Source: DASUPK01 sp963797265 | Lineage (GTDB): Bacteria; Actinomycetota; Thermoleophilia; Solirubrobacterales; 70-9 | DNA length: 64,000 nt | Assembly (NCBI GenBank): GCA_963797265.1 | Contig: CAWCOY010000007.1 | Location: forward strand, 49,574-113,573 | Direction of reading: 5' to 3' | Shown here: positions 24,711 to 32,946 of the stretch, one piece after another | How the letters are laid out: each line of letters begins with the position of its first letter | How positions within the stretch are numbered: position 1 is the first letter of the stretch | Program-made: the position numbers and the translations under genes | The notes under the pieces: model-generated | Seen by the model: the letters and a program-made list of their open reading frames with translations, nothing else | What the model was told of the DNA's origin: nothing | Database searches by the model: none

Positions 24711-26120
24711 ATGAAGCCGAAGCGTTCGCAGCCTTCGTTCGGCCGCATCGCAGCTGCTATCGCGGAGACGCTCGCCTGGGTCGGCGTGGCGACCGCTCTG
24801 GTCGCGCTGCTCGACTCTGTCACCGAGCCGGCCGGCCTCGGAAGCCTCTACCTGATCGCCGTGCTCGCGGTGGCGATCAGGCGTGGCCAGCTCGCCGCGC
24901 TGGCAGCGGCCGTGCTCGGCGTGCTGATCCTCAACTACTTCTTCATTCAGCCGCTTCACAAGCTGACCATCGCGGAGTCGGATAACGTCGTTGCCCTCGG
25001 CGTACTGCTGATAGCTGCATTGGTGGTCGGCCGCCTCGCCAGCCAGTCGCGCCACCGAGCGGCTGAGGCGGAACGGCGCGCCGAGTTGGCGGCGGCGCGT
25101 GAACGCGAGGCGGGGATGCTGGCGGAGGCAGCGACGGCGTTACTCGGTGGCTCGGCGGACCTTGTCGAGGCGATCTCCGCCAGCCTCGAGCGCGCGGGGC
25201 GCGGGGAGCTTCGGCTGGAGGCGAGCGCCGCGCCGCGGAAGCGCGACGGCGAGGCGGCACGGCGACTGCCGACCGAGAAACGTTCAGTCTGGATCTATGC
25301 GGCCGGCGCTTCGGCCTGGGCTGAGTCCGATCTCGAGCGGATTGCCATACCGCTCGGGCGGCTGATCGATGTCGCCGCCGAACGCGACTCGGCGGCGGAG
25401 CGGAGTGCGGAGGCCGAGGCGACGCGGCGGGCCGATGCCGCCAAGACCGTGATCCTCCATGCCGTCTCTCACGATCTGCGCTCCCCGCTGACTGCGATCC
25501 GCACGGCCGCCGCGGGGCTGCGCGACTCGGGAACCGGCGCCGAGGAGAGGGCGGCGTTGATCAATGCCATCGAGGCGGAGGCCGATCGCCTGACCCGCCT
25601 GATCGGCAACCTGCTCGACCTCTCGAGGATCGAGGCCGGAGCCGTGAATCCGCGCACAGATTGGTGCGATCTACTCGACGCGGTTTCGACCGCCGTCTCA
25701 AACATCCGCGACACATACGGATCGCCTCGCGTTCGGGTGGACGTCGACAGCGAGCTGCCGCTGGTGAGGGCGGATGCCGCACAGCTCGAGCGAGTCTTCT
25801 CGAATCTGGTCGAGAACGCCCTGCGGTTCTCACCTCCCGACCAGCCGGTCCGGATCACCGGGGGTGTCGGTGCCGGCCGGGTGACAGTGAGAGTGGTGGA
25901 CCGGGGGCCGGGCGTGCCGGCGGCAGAGCGATCCGCGATCTTCGAGCCATTCCACCGAGGACGCAGCGGATCGCGCGACGGGGTCGGACTCGGGCTCGCG
26001 ATCTCGAAAGGGTTCGTGGAGGCAAACGGCGGCGAGCTTCGCCTGCAGGCTGATGCCGCCGACGGGACCGCCTTCGCCGTCTCTTTCCCGTTGGTCGAGC
26101 AGCCGGCGACCGTTTCGTGA
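24711..26120 (+). CDS. KdpD-like sensor histidine kinase without the N-terminal KdpD/USP domains
   Basis: A 469-aa membrane kinase. Residues 15-110 are four closely spaced helices of the DUF4118 type, with LNYFFIQPLHKLTI, the pattern found in KdpD. A coiled linker (112-245) leads to HisKA with phospho-His 254 in VSHDLRSPL, then NLVENALRFSP, RGPGVP and GVGLGLAI of the ATPase domain. Full KdpD has an N-terminal ATP-binding and USP part of about 400 residues that is missing here. It overlaps the regulator gene by 4 bases (GTGA). With kup downstream it probably senses K+ or osmotic state. Confidence 0.88.
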   Translation: MKPKRSQPSFGRIAAAIAETLAWVGVATALVALLDSVTEPAGLGSLYLIAVLAVAIRRGQLAALAAAVLGVLILNYFFIQPLHKLTIAESDNVVALGVLLIAALVVGRLASQSRHRAAEAERRAELAAAREREAGMLAEAATALLGGSADLVEAISASLERAGRGELRLEASAAPRKRDGEAARRLPTEKRSVWIYAAGASAWAESDLERIAIPLGRLIDVAAERDSAAERSAEAEATRRADAAKTVILHAVSHDLRSPLTAIRTAAAGLRDSGTGAEERAALINAIEAEADRLTRLIGNLLDLSRIEAGAVNPRTDWCDLLDAVSTAVSNIRDTYGSPRVRVDVDSELPLVRADAAQLERVFSNLVENALRFSPPDQPVRITGGVGAGRVTVRVVDRGPGVPAAERSAIFEPFHRGRSGSRDGVGLGLAISKGFVEANGGELRLQADAADGTAFAVSFPLVEQPATVS

Positions 26121-26806
26121 GCACTGGCGAGGCCCGAGTGCTCGTCGTCGACGATGAGCCGCAGATCGTGCGCGGTCTGAGGGTCATCCTCAGAAACGCG
26201 GGGTACCGGGTGGAAGAGGCGACAACGAAGCAGGAGGCGCTTGATGCCGTCTCGGTACGTCCACCGGACGCGATCGTGCTCGACCTGGTCCTGCCGGATG
26301 GGGACGGGGTGGATGTGGCGACCGAGATCCGGCGCTGGAGCCAGGTTCCGATCGTCGTGCTCTCCGCTGTCGGTGACGAGCAGCAAAAGGTGCGCGCCCT
26401 CGATGCGGGCGCAGATGACTACGTGACGAAGCCGTTCGGCAGCGAGGAGCTGCTCGCCCGGATACGCGCCGTTCTGCGCCGGCGCAGCGACGATGGCGGA
26501 GGCGCCTTTCGGCTCGGCTCGCTCGAGATCGACATCTCGGACCGCTTGGTGCGCCGCGACGGGGAGGAGGTGCACTTGACGCCGATCGAGTTCGACCTGC
26601 TCTCGAAGCTTGCCGAGCACCCCGGGCGCCTGGTCACCCATCGGCAGCTCCTGCGGCAGGTATGGGGTCCGGGCTACGAGGATGAGACCCACTACCTCCG
26701 AGTTCACTTCGCGCACGTGCGGCGCAAGATCGAGCCCGACCCCTCGAATCCGCGCTACGTGATCACGGAGGCGGGGATCGGATACCGGCTCAGGGCCGAG
26801 CAGTAG
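26117..26806 (+). CDS. KdpE-like OmpR-family response regulator
   Basis: 229 aa, GTG start. Receiver with D12-D13, phospho-acceptor D56 in IVLDLVLPDGDGV, and KPFGSEELLARI. The winged helix reads LTPIEFDLLSKLAEHPGRLVTHRQLL...VWGPGYEDETHYLRVHFAHVRRKIE, which closely follows KdpE. In many bacteria KdpE activates kdpFABC; here no kdp pump genes are in the window and the nearest potassium gene is kup. Confidence 0.92.
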   Translation: MSTGEARVLVVDDEPQIVRGLRVILRNAGYRVEEATTKQEALDAVSVRPPDAIVLDLVLPDGDGVDVATEIRRWSQVPIVVLSAVGDEQQKVRALDAGADDYVTKPFGSEELLARIRAVLRRRSDDGGGAFRLGSLEIDISDRLVRRDGEEVHLTPIEFDLLSKLAEHPGRLVTHRQLLRQVWGPGYEDETHYLRVHFAHVRRKIEPDPSNPRYVITEAGIGYRLRAEQ

Positions 26807-26892
26807 CGCTTCGTCGGTGCTCTGGGCCGGGCTCCGCCGACGCAGAACTCGTGCGTCGGCGGTACCCGCCCCTGAGGCCGATGGCTCGGCGC

Positions 26893-27022
26893 TCAGCTGA
26901 TGATCTCGATGACGATTGCGGTCAGCGCAATCCCACCGAGACCGATGACCCCGATCCAGAAGTCTCTGGACCCGGGACTCTCGGATCGGACGAACTCATC
27001 CGCATTTGTGTCGGGGGTCGTG
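26893..27022 (-). CDS. Possible small single-TM protein (no canonical start)
   Basis: A minus-strand frame reads TTPDTNADEFVRSESPG, then FWIGVIGLGGIALTAIVIEIIS and stops at 26893. It has a soluble acidic head and a single C-terminal helix, like small KdpF- or toxin-size membrane peptides. A strong AGGAGAGGAG lies just upstream, at the end of the preceding gene, but no ATG/GTG/TTG follows at normal spacing. The only in-frame candidate is a GTG at 27114, inside that gene. Confidence 0.35.
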
Positions 27023-27023
27023 A

Positions 27024-27620
27024 CTACTCCTCTCCTCGTCTTGAAGCAGCGCCGCCGTGGCGAACCGGCGGCGGGTGCAGCTCGCCGGGCTGGGATCGGC
27101 CGACGGAGAACCACGCCTCCGGCGTCGGCTCCGGCGAATCGACCAAGCAGTCCAGCGCCGATCGGACCTCAAGCTCGACCGCCCCGCGGACGGTGTCGGT
27201 GTAGAGAACGGACCCGGCGTCGCTGAGGAGCCGCTGGACCATCGCGACCCCGCGGGGTCGAAGGCGATCAGCGTGGCGGAGCAAGTGCGCCAAGAAGAGC
27301 AGCGAATCGCGGGCCTCGAGTACCTGCTCGCGGGCCAGCGGAACTGCGACTGTGAATGTGGGTCGCGGCGGGGCATCGGCGTCCTTTACCAGACGCTCCA
27401 CCCAGGCCGCCAAACGGCGCCGATGGCTAGGGGAGCGAAGCTGACCGGCGCGCACGATGAGAGCCGGATCGCTCGCTGGATCGACTCCGGCTGCGAGCTG
27501 GCTGTCAAGCGTCCAATGCGACCAGATGACCCGAAGGTGCAACGCGGGGCTCGACAGAAAGCGGATGAGCGGCGCTGCGGACCCCTTGAAGACGGTGTGG
27601 TGAGGTGGTTTCCGTGTCAC
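27024..27620 (-). CDS. Hypothetical protein, paralog A of a divergent pair
   Basis: 198 aa from GTG 27620 with AGGAGG upstream. A helical protein with LDSQLAAGVDPASDPALIVRAGQL, PLAREQVLEARDSLLFLAHLLR and ADRLRPRGVAMVQRLLSDAGS. It aligns along most of its length with the protein encoded at 27794-28360. No family is recognised and there is no membrane segment. The gene is divergent from its paralog, in the potassium locus. Confidence 0.7.
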   Translation of the reverse strand: MTRKPPHHTVFKGSAAPLIRFLSSPALHLRVIWSHWTLDSQLAAGVDPASDPALIVRAGQLRSPSHRRRLAAWVERLVKDADAPPRPTFTVAVPLAREQVLEARDSLLFLAHLLRHADRLRPRGVAMVQRLLSDAGSVLYTDTVRGAVELEVRSALDCLVDSPEPTPEAWFSVGRSQPGELHPPPVRHGGAASRRGEE

Positions 27621-27717
27621 CGGGTCCTCCTGGGTCGACGATGGACCGCCGACCAGACTTCCCGGCTCACCTGCGAGGAGATTAAAACGCGCAGGCAGAG
27701 AATTGGCCTCGGAAGGC

Positions 27718-27735
27718 GAGATTTAGCGAAATCTC
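27718..27735. promoter_or_regulatory. Palindromic operator candidate between divergent paralogs
   Basis: GAGATTT-AGCG-AAATCTC is an inverted repeat with 7-bp perfect arms in an otherwise GC-rich 173-bp intergenic region. It lies about 98 bases from the start of paralog A and 59 from paralog B. Two TCCTTAGC direct repeats follow at about 27757-27773. A dimeric regulator could bind here. Confidence 0.5.
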
Positions 27736-27793
27736 TACGCCGCGCCGCTCATCCTTAGCCCCTCCTTAGCGCCGCCGCACCGAAGCTTCATTC

Positions 27794-28360
27794 ATGGCCG
27801 AGGTCAAGCGGCGAGCCGTGCGCGAGAACGTCGAGAGACAAGCCGCGAGGCTGCTGATCGATCGAACTGGGGCCTCGGCGCAGTCGCGCGCACGGCTGCT
27901 CGTTCTGCGGCTGCGCACATGGCTTCGGCGTGGACGACTTGACCGTGACATCGCCCTGGGCAAGGAAGGCCCGTACGACCGTCTCAGGGCGTTTCGAGAG
28001 CAGCGCCTGTGCGACGTGCGTGAGCGGAAGCGCCTGGCGAGCGCGCTCAAGGGGGTGCTCGATGCGTATCGGCACCCTGCTCCGCTCAGTAGCGCGGCTC
28101 CGATCGACCGCCGAGCCGTCAGGGCCGCGAAGCCCCTACTCGAAGAGCTGATCCGCTGTCTCAGATCTGCGGACGAGGTCGAGCCCCGGGGCGTCGCCCT
28201 CGGCTGGGGTCTGCTGACCAAAGCCGACGGTCCGTTTTATGCACCCGTCGGAGTCTCAAGAGACCCTGACCACCTCTGGTACGCGGCCCTCTCGCTGCTC
28301 TTTGCCCTTGGCCCAGTGCATGGCGTTCAACGCTCACGACCCCCGGTCACGCTTCGATGA
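27794..28360 (+). CDS. Hypothetical protein, paralog B of a divergent pair
   Basis: 188 aa, basic and helical. The stretch LDRDIALGKEGPYDRLRAFREQ, the PLLEELIRCLRSADEVEPRGVALGWGLL-type block and DGPFYAPVG correspond to those of paralog A in the same order. It ends inside the kup start (ATGA overlap), so it is translationally coupled to Kup. That suggests a role in K+ uptake or its control, but no homolog is known to me. Confidence 0.72.
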   Translation: MAEVKRRAVRENVERQAARLLIDRTGASAQSRARLLVLRLRTWLRRGRLDRDIALGKEGPYDRLRAFREQRLCDVRERKRLASALKGVLDAYRHPAPLSSAAPIDRRAVRAAKPLLEELIRCLRSADEVEPRGVALGWGLLTKADGPFYAPVGVSRDPDHLWYAALSLLFALGPVHGVQRSRPPVTLR

Positions 28361-30480
28361 GCGAGAGCGATCGGCGGCCCAAGCATCCCCTCCACGAGGC
28401 GGGGAAATCGATTCGTGAGCTCCCTGAGCCCGAGCCGAAGGTCCGCACAGGGCGGCGGCCGAGCCGGAGGCGCACTCTCTATGAGGCGTCCCACAAGCTC
28501 GGCTACTGGCGGCCGCAGCCTGAGGCTGAGACTGACGCGGAAGCCGACGCCGACGCGGTCCGGAAGCGCTTTGAAGCGCTCGATGACACCCAGCGAGACG
28601 TCGTCACCGATGCCAGCAAGGCAGCCCTCGCGCTCGGGGCGCTCGGGGTCGTCTACGGCGACATCGGCACGAGCCCGCTCTACACCGAACAGGTCATCTT
28701 CACGGCGCATTCGGAGGCCGCCACGACGTCGGCGGCCGGCATCTACGGCGTCGTCTCGCTGATCTTCTGGGCGCTGGTGATCGTCGTCGGCGTCAAGTAC
28801 GCCGGCTTCATCATGCGGGCCCATAACCGCGGCGACGGCGGGATCATGGCCCTCGCGTCACTGCTCCAGCGCCACAAGGTGGCCCATGGGGTGGCGCTGG
28901 TGACACTCGGCATCTTCGGCGCTGCGCTCTTCTTCGGTGACGGTGTGATCACCCCCGCGATCTCGGTCCTCGGCTCGGTCCAGGGGCTGAAGGTCGTCGA
29001 GCCCGAATTCGAACATCTCGTGGTGCCGATCTCGCTCGTCATCCTGGTCGGATTGTTCGGCTTGCAGCGCCGGGGGTCGGGCGCGATCGGATTCCTCTTC
29101 GGCCCGGTGATCCTCGTCTGGTTCGTCGCGATCGCTCTTCTGGGCATCAACCAGCTGGTCAAAGATCCTGCGGTGCTCCAGGGCCTGTCGCCCACCTGGG
29201 GGGCCCGCTTCCTCACCGAGCATGGTGTGGCGGGCTTCCTGACGCTCGGTGGGGTCGTCCTCGCCGTCACCGGTGCCGAGACCCTCTACGCGGACCGCGG
29301 CCATTTCGGCGCCGCTCCGATCCGCCTCGGTTGGTTCGCAGTCGCCTTCCCGGCGCTGGTGCTCAACTACCTCGGCCAGGCGGCGATGATCCGCCACAAC
29401 CCGAGCACGGCGGAGAACCCTTTCTTCCTGATGGCTCCCGACTGGGCTGAGATCCCGATGCTCTTCCTCGCGACGGCCGCGACGATCATCGCCTCCCAGG
29501 CGGCGATCTCGGGGTCGTTCTCTGTCGCGCGGCAGGCGATGCAGCTTGGCTTCCTGCCACGGCTCACCATCAGGCACCCCTCGAAGCTGGAGGGCCAGAT
29601 CTACGTGCCGATCGTCAACTGGTCGCTGTGCATCGGCGTCGTCGCGCTCGCGCTCGCCTTCCAGTCGGCCGACAAGCTGGGCGACATCTACGGAGTCGCG
29701 GTCACTGGGACCTTCATCCTCAACACGCTGCTCTTCCTCGCCGTCGCCAGGTTCCTTTGGGGAACGCCCAGGCGGAGACTGGTGCCGATCGCGGCTCTCT
29801 TCCTAACCGTCGAGGTGATCTTCTTCGCCTCCAACATCATCAAGATCGAGCACGGAGCCTGGGTCCCGCTGGTCGTCGGGGTCGTGATCGCGGCGGTGAT
29901 GATCAACTGGCGCCGCGGCCAGGTGATCGTCACACGTAACCGAACAGCCAAGGAGGGCTCCTTGACCGAGTTCCTCGATGGTCTTCCGGCCGAGGAGCCT
30001 CCAATCAGCCGCAGCCCCGGCGTTGCCGTATATCTCAACCCCAGCAAGGAGACCACGCCGCTGGCGCTCCGGATGGAAGTCGAGAACTCCAAGACGTTCC
30101 AGAAGCGGGTTGTGATCGTGTCGGTGGACATGGTCAGCATCCCGCACGTCGACGAGTTCGACCGGTTCACGGTCGAGGAGATCGGCGGCGAGTTCACGGT
30201 CTCCCATGTGACGGTCAGGTCGGGCTATCACGACTCGATTGACATTCCGTCGTCGCTGAGGCTGTGCCGCAAGCAGGGTCTGCTCGAGAAGAGCCTCGAC
30301 CTCGAGCACGCCTGGTACTTCGTCTCCCGAATCGCCATCAAGCCCACCGACGGGCGGCCGATGCAGAGCTGGCGCAAGAAACTGTTCGTGGCGATGGCCC
30401 GCAACGCGGCGAGCCCCATCGACCACTTCCAGCTGCCCAGCGACAAGACGGTGATCGTCGGCGCGCAGATTCCGGTATAG
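28357..30480 (+). CDS. kup: Kup/HAK-type potassium uptake permease
   Basis: The 707-aa protein has a hydrophilic N-terminal extension of about 85 residues, then the family core. ALGVVYGDIGTSPLY is the Kup signature, and GDGGIMAL, FGDGVITPAISVLGSV and TGAETLYADRGHFG follow. About twelve membrane helices end near residue 520 and a cytoplasmic domain follows. It carries out H+/K+ symport. Typical Kup is 620-630 aa, so this one is longer at the N-terminus. The KdpDE-like pair upstream is the obvious candidate regulator. Confidence 0.94.
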   Translation: MSESDRRPKHPLHEAGKSIRELPEPEPKVRTGRRPSRRRTLYEASHKLGYWRPQPEAETDAEADADAVRKRFEALDDTQRDVVTDASKAALALGALGVVYGDIGTSPLYTEQVIFTAHSEAATTSAAGIYGVVSLIFWALVIVVGVKYAGFIMRAHNRGDGGIMALASLLQRHKVAHGVALVTLGIFGAALFFGDGVITPAISVLGSVQGLKVVEPEFEHLVVPISLVILVGLFGLQRRGSGAIGFLFGPVILVWFVAIALLGINQLVKDPAVLQGLSPTWGARFLTEHGVAGFLTLGGVVLAVTGAETLYADRGHFGAAPIRLGWFAVAFPALVLNYLGQAAMIRHNPSTAENPFFLMAPDWAEIPMLFLATAATIIASQAAISGSFSVARQAMQLGFLPRLTIRHPSKLEGQIYVPIVNWSLCIGVVALALAFQSADKLGDIYGVAVTGTFILNTLLFLAVARFLWGTPRRRLVPIAALFLTVEVIFFASNIIKIEHGAWVPLVVGVVIAAVMINWRRGQVIVTRNRTAKEGSLTEFLDGLPAEEPPISRSPGVAVYLNPSKETTPLALRMEVENSKTFQKRVVIVSVDMVSIPHVDEFDRFTVEEIGGEFTVSHVTVRSGYHDSIDIPSSLRLCRKQGLLEKSLDLEHAWYFVSRIAIKPTDGRPMQSWRKKLFVAMARNAASPIDHFQLPSDKTVIVGAQIPV

Positions 30481-30508
30481 CGCGATCGAGCGTCGAACTC
30501 CTTGCCGC

Positions 30509-30598
30509 TCAGGGGCGCTCGGCGGTCTTGACGATGACCTCGTCGACGGACTCGAGGGCAGGGATTGCGTGGATCGCGGTCGGCTCGGTGCTACAGGG
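30509..30598 (-). pseudogene. Truncated coding remnant at the R2 edge
   Basis: The minus strand reads STEPTAIHAIPALESVDEVIVKTAERP and stops at 30509. In the other direction the frame meets stops within 35 codons, just where R2-related sequence begins. The family is not recognised. It looks like the C-terminal end of a gene cut by whatever placed R2. Confidence 0.3.
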
Positions 30599-30621
30599 GA
30601 GTCATTACACGCGCGACCCGG

Positions 30622-30878
30622 TGTCTGACTTTGGCACGACTCTGGCTGATAGCCCCTGAAGCAGGCGGAGGGATGCCGTCGCTACTTGGTAGGAATGTCC
30701 TGCAAATCCTGGAACAGAGACGCCCCTCCGAAGCGGGGCGTCTCTGGGGTACATCCGGGAGGAGAGATCTCGGCCCTGCGCACGGACGGGGGGGTCTCAG
30801 GCACGGATCCACCCGGTCAGACCCGGTTATTTCCGGTCTGACTCTGGCACGACTCTGGCACCACTCCGGCACGACGGT
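30622..30878 (+). repeat. Dispersed repeat R2 (with an extra upstream iteron block)
   Basis: An iteron block (TGACTTTGGCACGACTCTGGC) starts at 30627. A hairpin GAGACGCCCC/GGGGCGTCTC lies at 30717-30744, followed by TGGGGTAC and GGGAGGAGAGA. The element then runs to a second block of 11-bp CTCTGGCAC repeats at 30841-30870. It matches R1 across about 160 bases. The 575-bp gap 30481-31055 holds only this repeat and the remnant at 30509. Confidence 0.78.
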
Positions 30879-31055
30879 AGGGAACATTGCGGGGCAAATG
30901 CGCGTTGCAACGGAGTGCTGCGTTTCCTCGGAAGTCAGGCTGGACGCTGCCGCCCGGTCGGCGAGGCAAAGCAGGCGCCGTGGCCCCGGGTCTGGCGATT
31001 CACTAGATTCTCGCCTTGCCAGGCTCTACTTCGCGAAATGAAAGGGGCCGGCTAA

Positions 31056-31784
31056 TTGGCGGAGGACGCCAGTAGCGAAGAAGGCGGGGACAGCCGCCCG
31101 CGGCTCGAGAGCGATATTGACGGGCCAGTCGCCGACCCGCGCCCGGCGGCGGTGACGTTCGCGACGACCGAGCATTTCACGCTCCAGGGTGCTCGGGCGT
31201 CCACTATCGCGGAGTCGAACGGACGAGCGACGATGTTCCTTATGGCCGTCTCGGGCAGTTTGATCGCCTTGGGACTGATCGCAACGGCTACTCGCGTGGG
31301 CACAGCCTTCTACGCTTTTGGTCTCATTCTGCTTCCGACGCTCGCGTTCACCGGGCTATTGACGTTCGAGCGAGTGCTGCAGTCGGGAATCGAGGATCTC
31401 GGATACGCGCGGCGGATCGCGCAGCTGCGGGTCTACTACTTCGACGAGGCGCCCGAGTTGATCCCATACCTCAGCGTCCCCGAACAGGACCGGCTCGAGC
31501 TGGTGGTGCCGAGGTTGTGGGGCGGACGCTTCCAGGCATACCGAACGGTCGCGGGCATGGTCGCGGTCATCACTGCCGTACTTGCGGGCTCGGCCGTCGG
31601 GCTGCTCGCGGCCATCGTTTCCGCTCACTCTCTGGCGGCTGCGCTCGCCGCGGGAGGCACATCAGCCGTGGCCACGGTGGCCGCGTTGATGCGGTATCAG
31701 GGATCGGCATGGAAGCGCTCCGCCTCAATCCCGATGATGGGCGATCAGGGTGAAGCCCCAGCATCCGCCCCGCAAAGTTCTTAG
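31056..31784 (+). CDS. Hypothetical membrane protein
   Basis: 242 aa from TTG 31056. An acidic N-terminal arm (1-45) precedes four hydrophobic segments at about 58-78, 82-105, 166-190 and 195-215. The hydrophilic middle contains IEDLGYARRIAQLRVYYFDEAPELIPYL. The arrangement (paired helices, cytosolic middle, paired helices) is common among actinobacterial proteins of unknown role. A weak GGGGCC precedes the start. It stands between R2 and the DGPF gene. Confidence 0.6.
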   Translation: MAEDASSEEGGDSRPRLESDIDGPVADPRPAAVTFATTEHFTLQGARASTIAESNGRATMFLMAVSGSLIALGLIATATRVGTAFYAFGLILLPTLAFTGLLTFERVLQSGIEDLGYARRIAQLRVYYFDEAPELIPYLSVPEQDRLELVVPRLWGGRFQAYRTVAGMVAVITAVLAGSAVGLLAAIVSAHSLAAALAAGGTSAVATVAALMRYQGSAWKRSASIPMMGDQGEAPASAPQSS

Positions 31785-31876
31785 TGTCAGTCCGATGCGC
31801 CCTGCGTTGGACCGAGGCTAAGTCAGCGCCGGTGTCCATGCGCGCCCCGGAGCCGCGCGGTACCGGTGCTCAGAGC

Positions 31877-31901
31877 TGTCCGCTGCTGGGGCGCTCCTTC
31901 G
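31877..31901 (+). promoter_or_regulatory. Predicted ECF42-type promoter (DGPF gene 1)
   Basis: TGTCCGC at 31877-31883, 12-base spacer, CCTTCG at 31896-31901, ending 38 bases before the ATG at 31940. It differs by one base in each box from the two motifs at 34552-34576 and 36270-36294. Spacing is identical in all three. Confidence 0.6.
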
Positions 31902-31939
31902 CTGTAGGGTGAAAACCCACTCTTCCTTTGGAGGTGGAG

Positions 31940-32278
31940 ATGAAGTACGCCCTGTTGATCTACGAGGCGCCCGGATCGCTCGAGGCGCTCCCCGAGGGGC
32001 AGTACGACGCCATGTTCGCGGAGTACATGGCGCTTTCCAAGAAATCGCGGTTTCTGAACGGCGCCCGGTTGCAGCCGGCGGAGACGGCCACCACCGTGCG
32101 AGTCCGCGATGGCCAGACGCTGACGACCGATGGTCCGTTCGCGGACGCCAAGGAGGTGTTCGGGGGCTTCTGCGAGTTTGAGGTGGACGACCTTGACGAG
32201 GCGATTGCGCTGGCCGCGCGGATCCCGGCGGGGCGGGTCGGCGGCGCGATCGAGCTCCGGCCGTTGGTGGAGCGCTAG
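31940..32278 (+). CDS. DGPF/YCII-domain protein 1
   Basis: 112 aa, ATG preceded by GGAGGTGG. KYALLIYEAPG at the start, TLTTDGPFADAKEVFGGF (the DGPF signature) and DDLDEAIALAARIP give the ferredoxin-like YCII fold. The family is often encoded with ECF42 sigma factors and its biochemical role is unknown. A promoter-like element at 31877 matches that of the second DGPF/sigma pair. Confidence 0.92.
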   Translation: MKYALLIYEAPGSLEALPEGQYDAMFAEYMALSKKSRFLNGARLQPAETATTVRVRDGQTLTTDGPFADAKEVFGGFCEFEVDDLDEAIALAARIPAGRVGGAIELRPLVER

Positions 32279-32320
32279 CACCGCTGGCAGAGACTTTTCT
32301 ACGAGTGCAAGTCACCTCGA

Positions 32321-32887
32321 TCACCGCCCTGCCGCATCGCTTTCTCCCTCATCGTCATAGCCGGGTATGTAGGTGAGGACGACCGAGCCGTTGCGCAGCT
32401 TGTGGACGTCGGTGAGGGTTACCTTGAGCGACGACGTCTCGACGTCTTCGAAAATGCGCTGCCCGCTGCCGACGACGACGGGCATGATCCAGACTTGGAG
32501 CTCGTCGACGAGTCCCGCACGCAAGAGCGTTGCGTCGAGGCGGCTGCTGCCGTATTTGATGAGGTCCTTTCCGGGTTGGGCCTTCAGCCGCTCGATGGCG
32601 GCGACGATGTCAGACCCGAGGAGGGTGGCGTTCCAGGTGACTTCGGTGAGCGATCGCGAGGCGACGTACTTCGGCATCGCGCTGATCCGGTCGATGTAGG
32701 GGTTGCCGCCAGCGCCCCAGTTCTCGCGGAACCGCTCATAGGTGACGCGACCCATGACGAAGGCGTCGTAGTTGTCCAGCTCCTGCATGGACCTCTGGGT
32801 GGCCTCCTCGTCGAAGATCGCCCACCGTTCTGGCGCTTCCATCACACCGTCGAGGGAGACGAGGGTGGACTCGATCAGCTTGCGCAT
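32321..32887 (-). CDS. Dihydrofolate reductase-fold (RibD C-terminal) protein
   Basis: 188 aa from ATG 32887. It reads MRKLIESTLVSLDGVMEAPE, then DAFVMGRVTYERF, AMPKYVASRSL and ELQVWIMPVVVGSGQRIFED. This is the small DHFR-like RibD_C family, distinct from essential DHFR and usually annotated only as reductase-like. NADPH binding is likely; the substrate is unknown. It lies 60 bp after the MFS gene and is probably cotranscribed from the promoter at 34552-34576. Confidence 0.9.
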   Translation of the reverse strand: MRKLIESTLVSLDGVMEAPERWAIFDEEATQRSMQELDNYDAFVMGRVTYERFRENWGAGGNPYIDRISAMPKYVASRSLTEVTWNATLLGSDIVAAIERLKAQPGKDLIKYGSSRLDATLLRAGLVDELQVWIMPVVVGSGQRIFEDVETSSLKVTLTDVHKLRNGSVVLTYIPGYDDEGESDAAGR

Positions 32888-32946
32888 TGCGGGGATCCTC
32901 CTGTCTCGTTCGTCTCGTTGGAGATGTCGCTCATGGCTGTGTCTTC

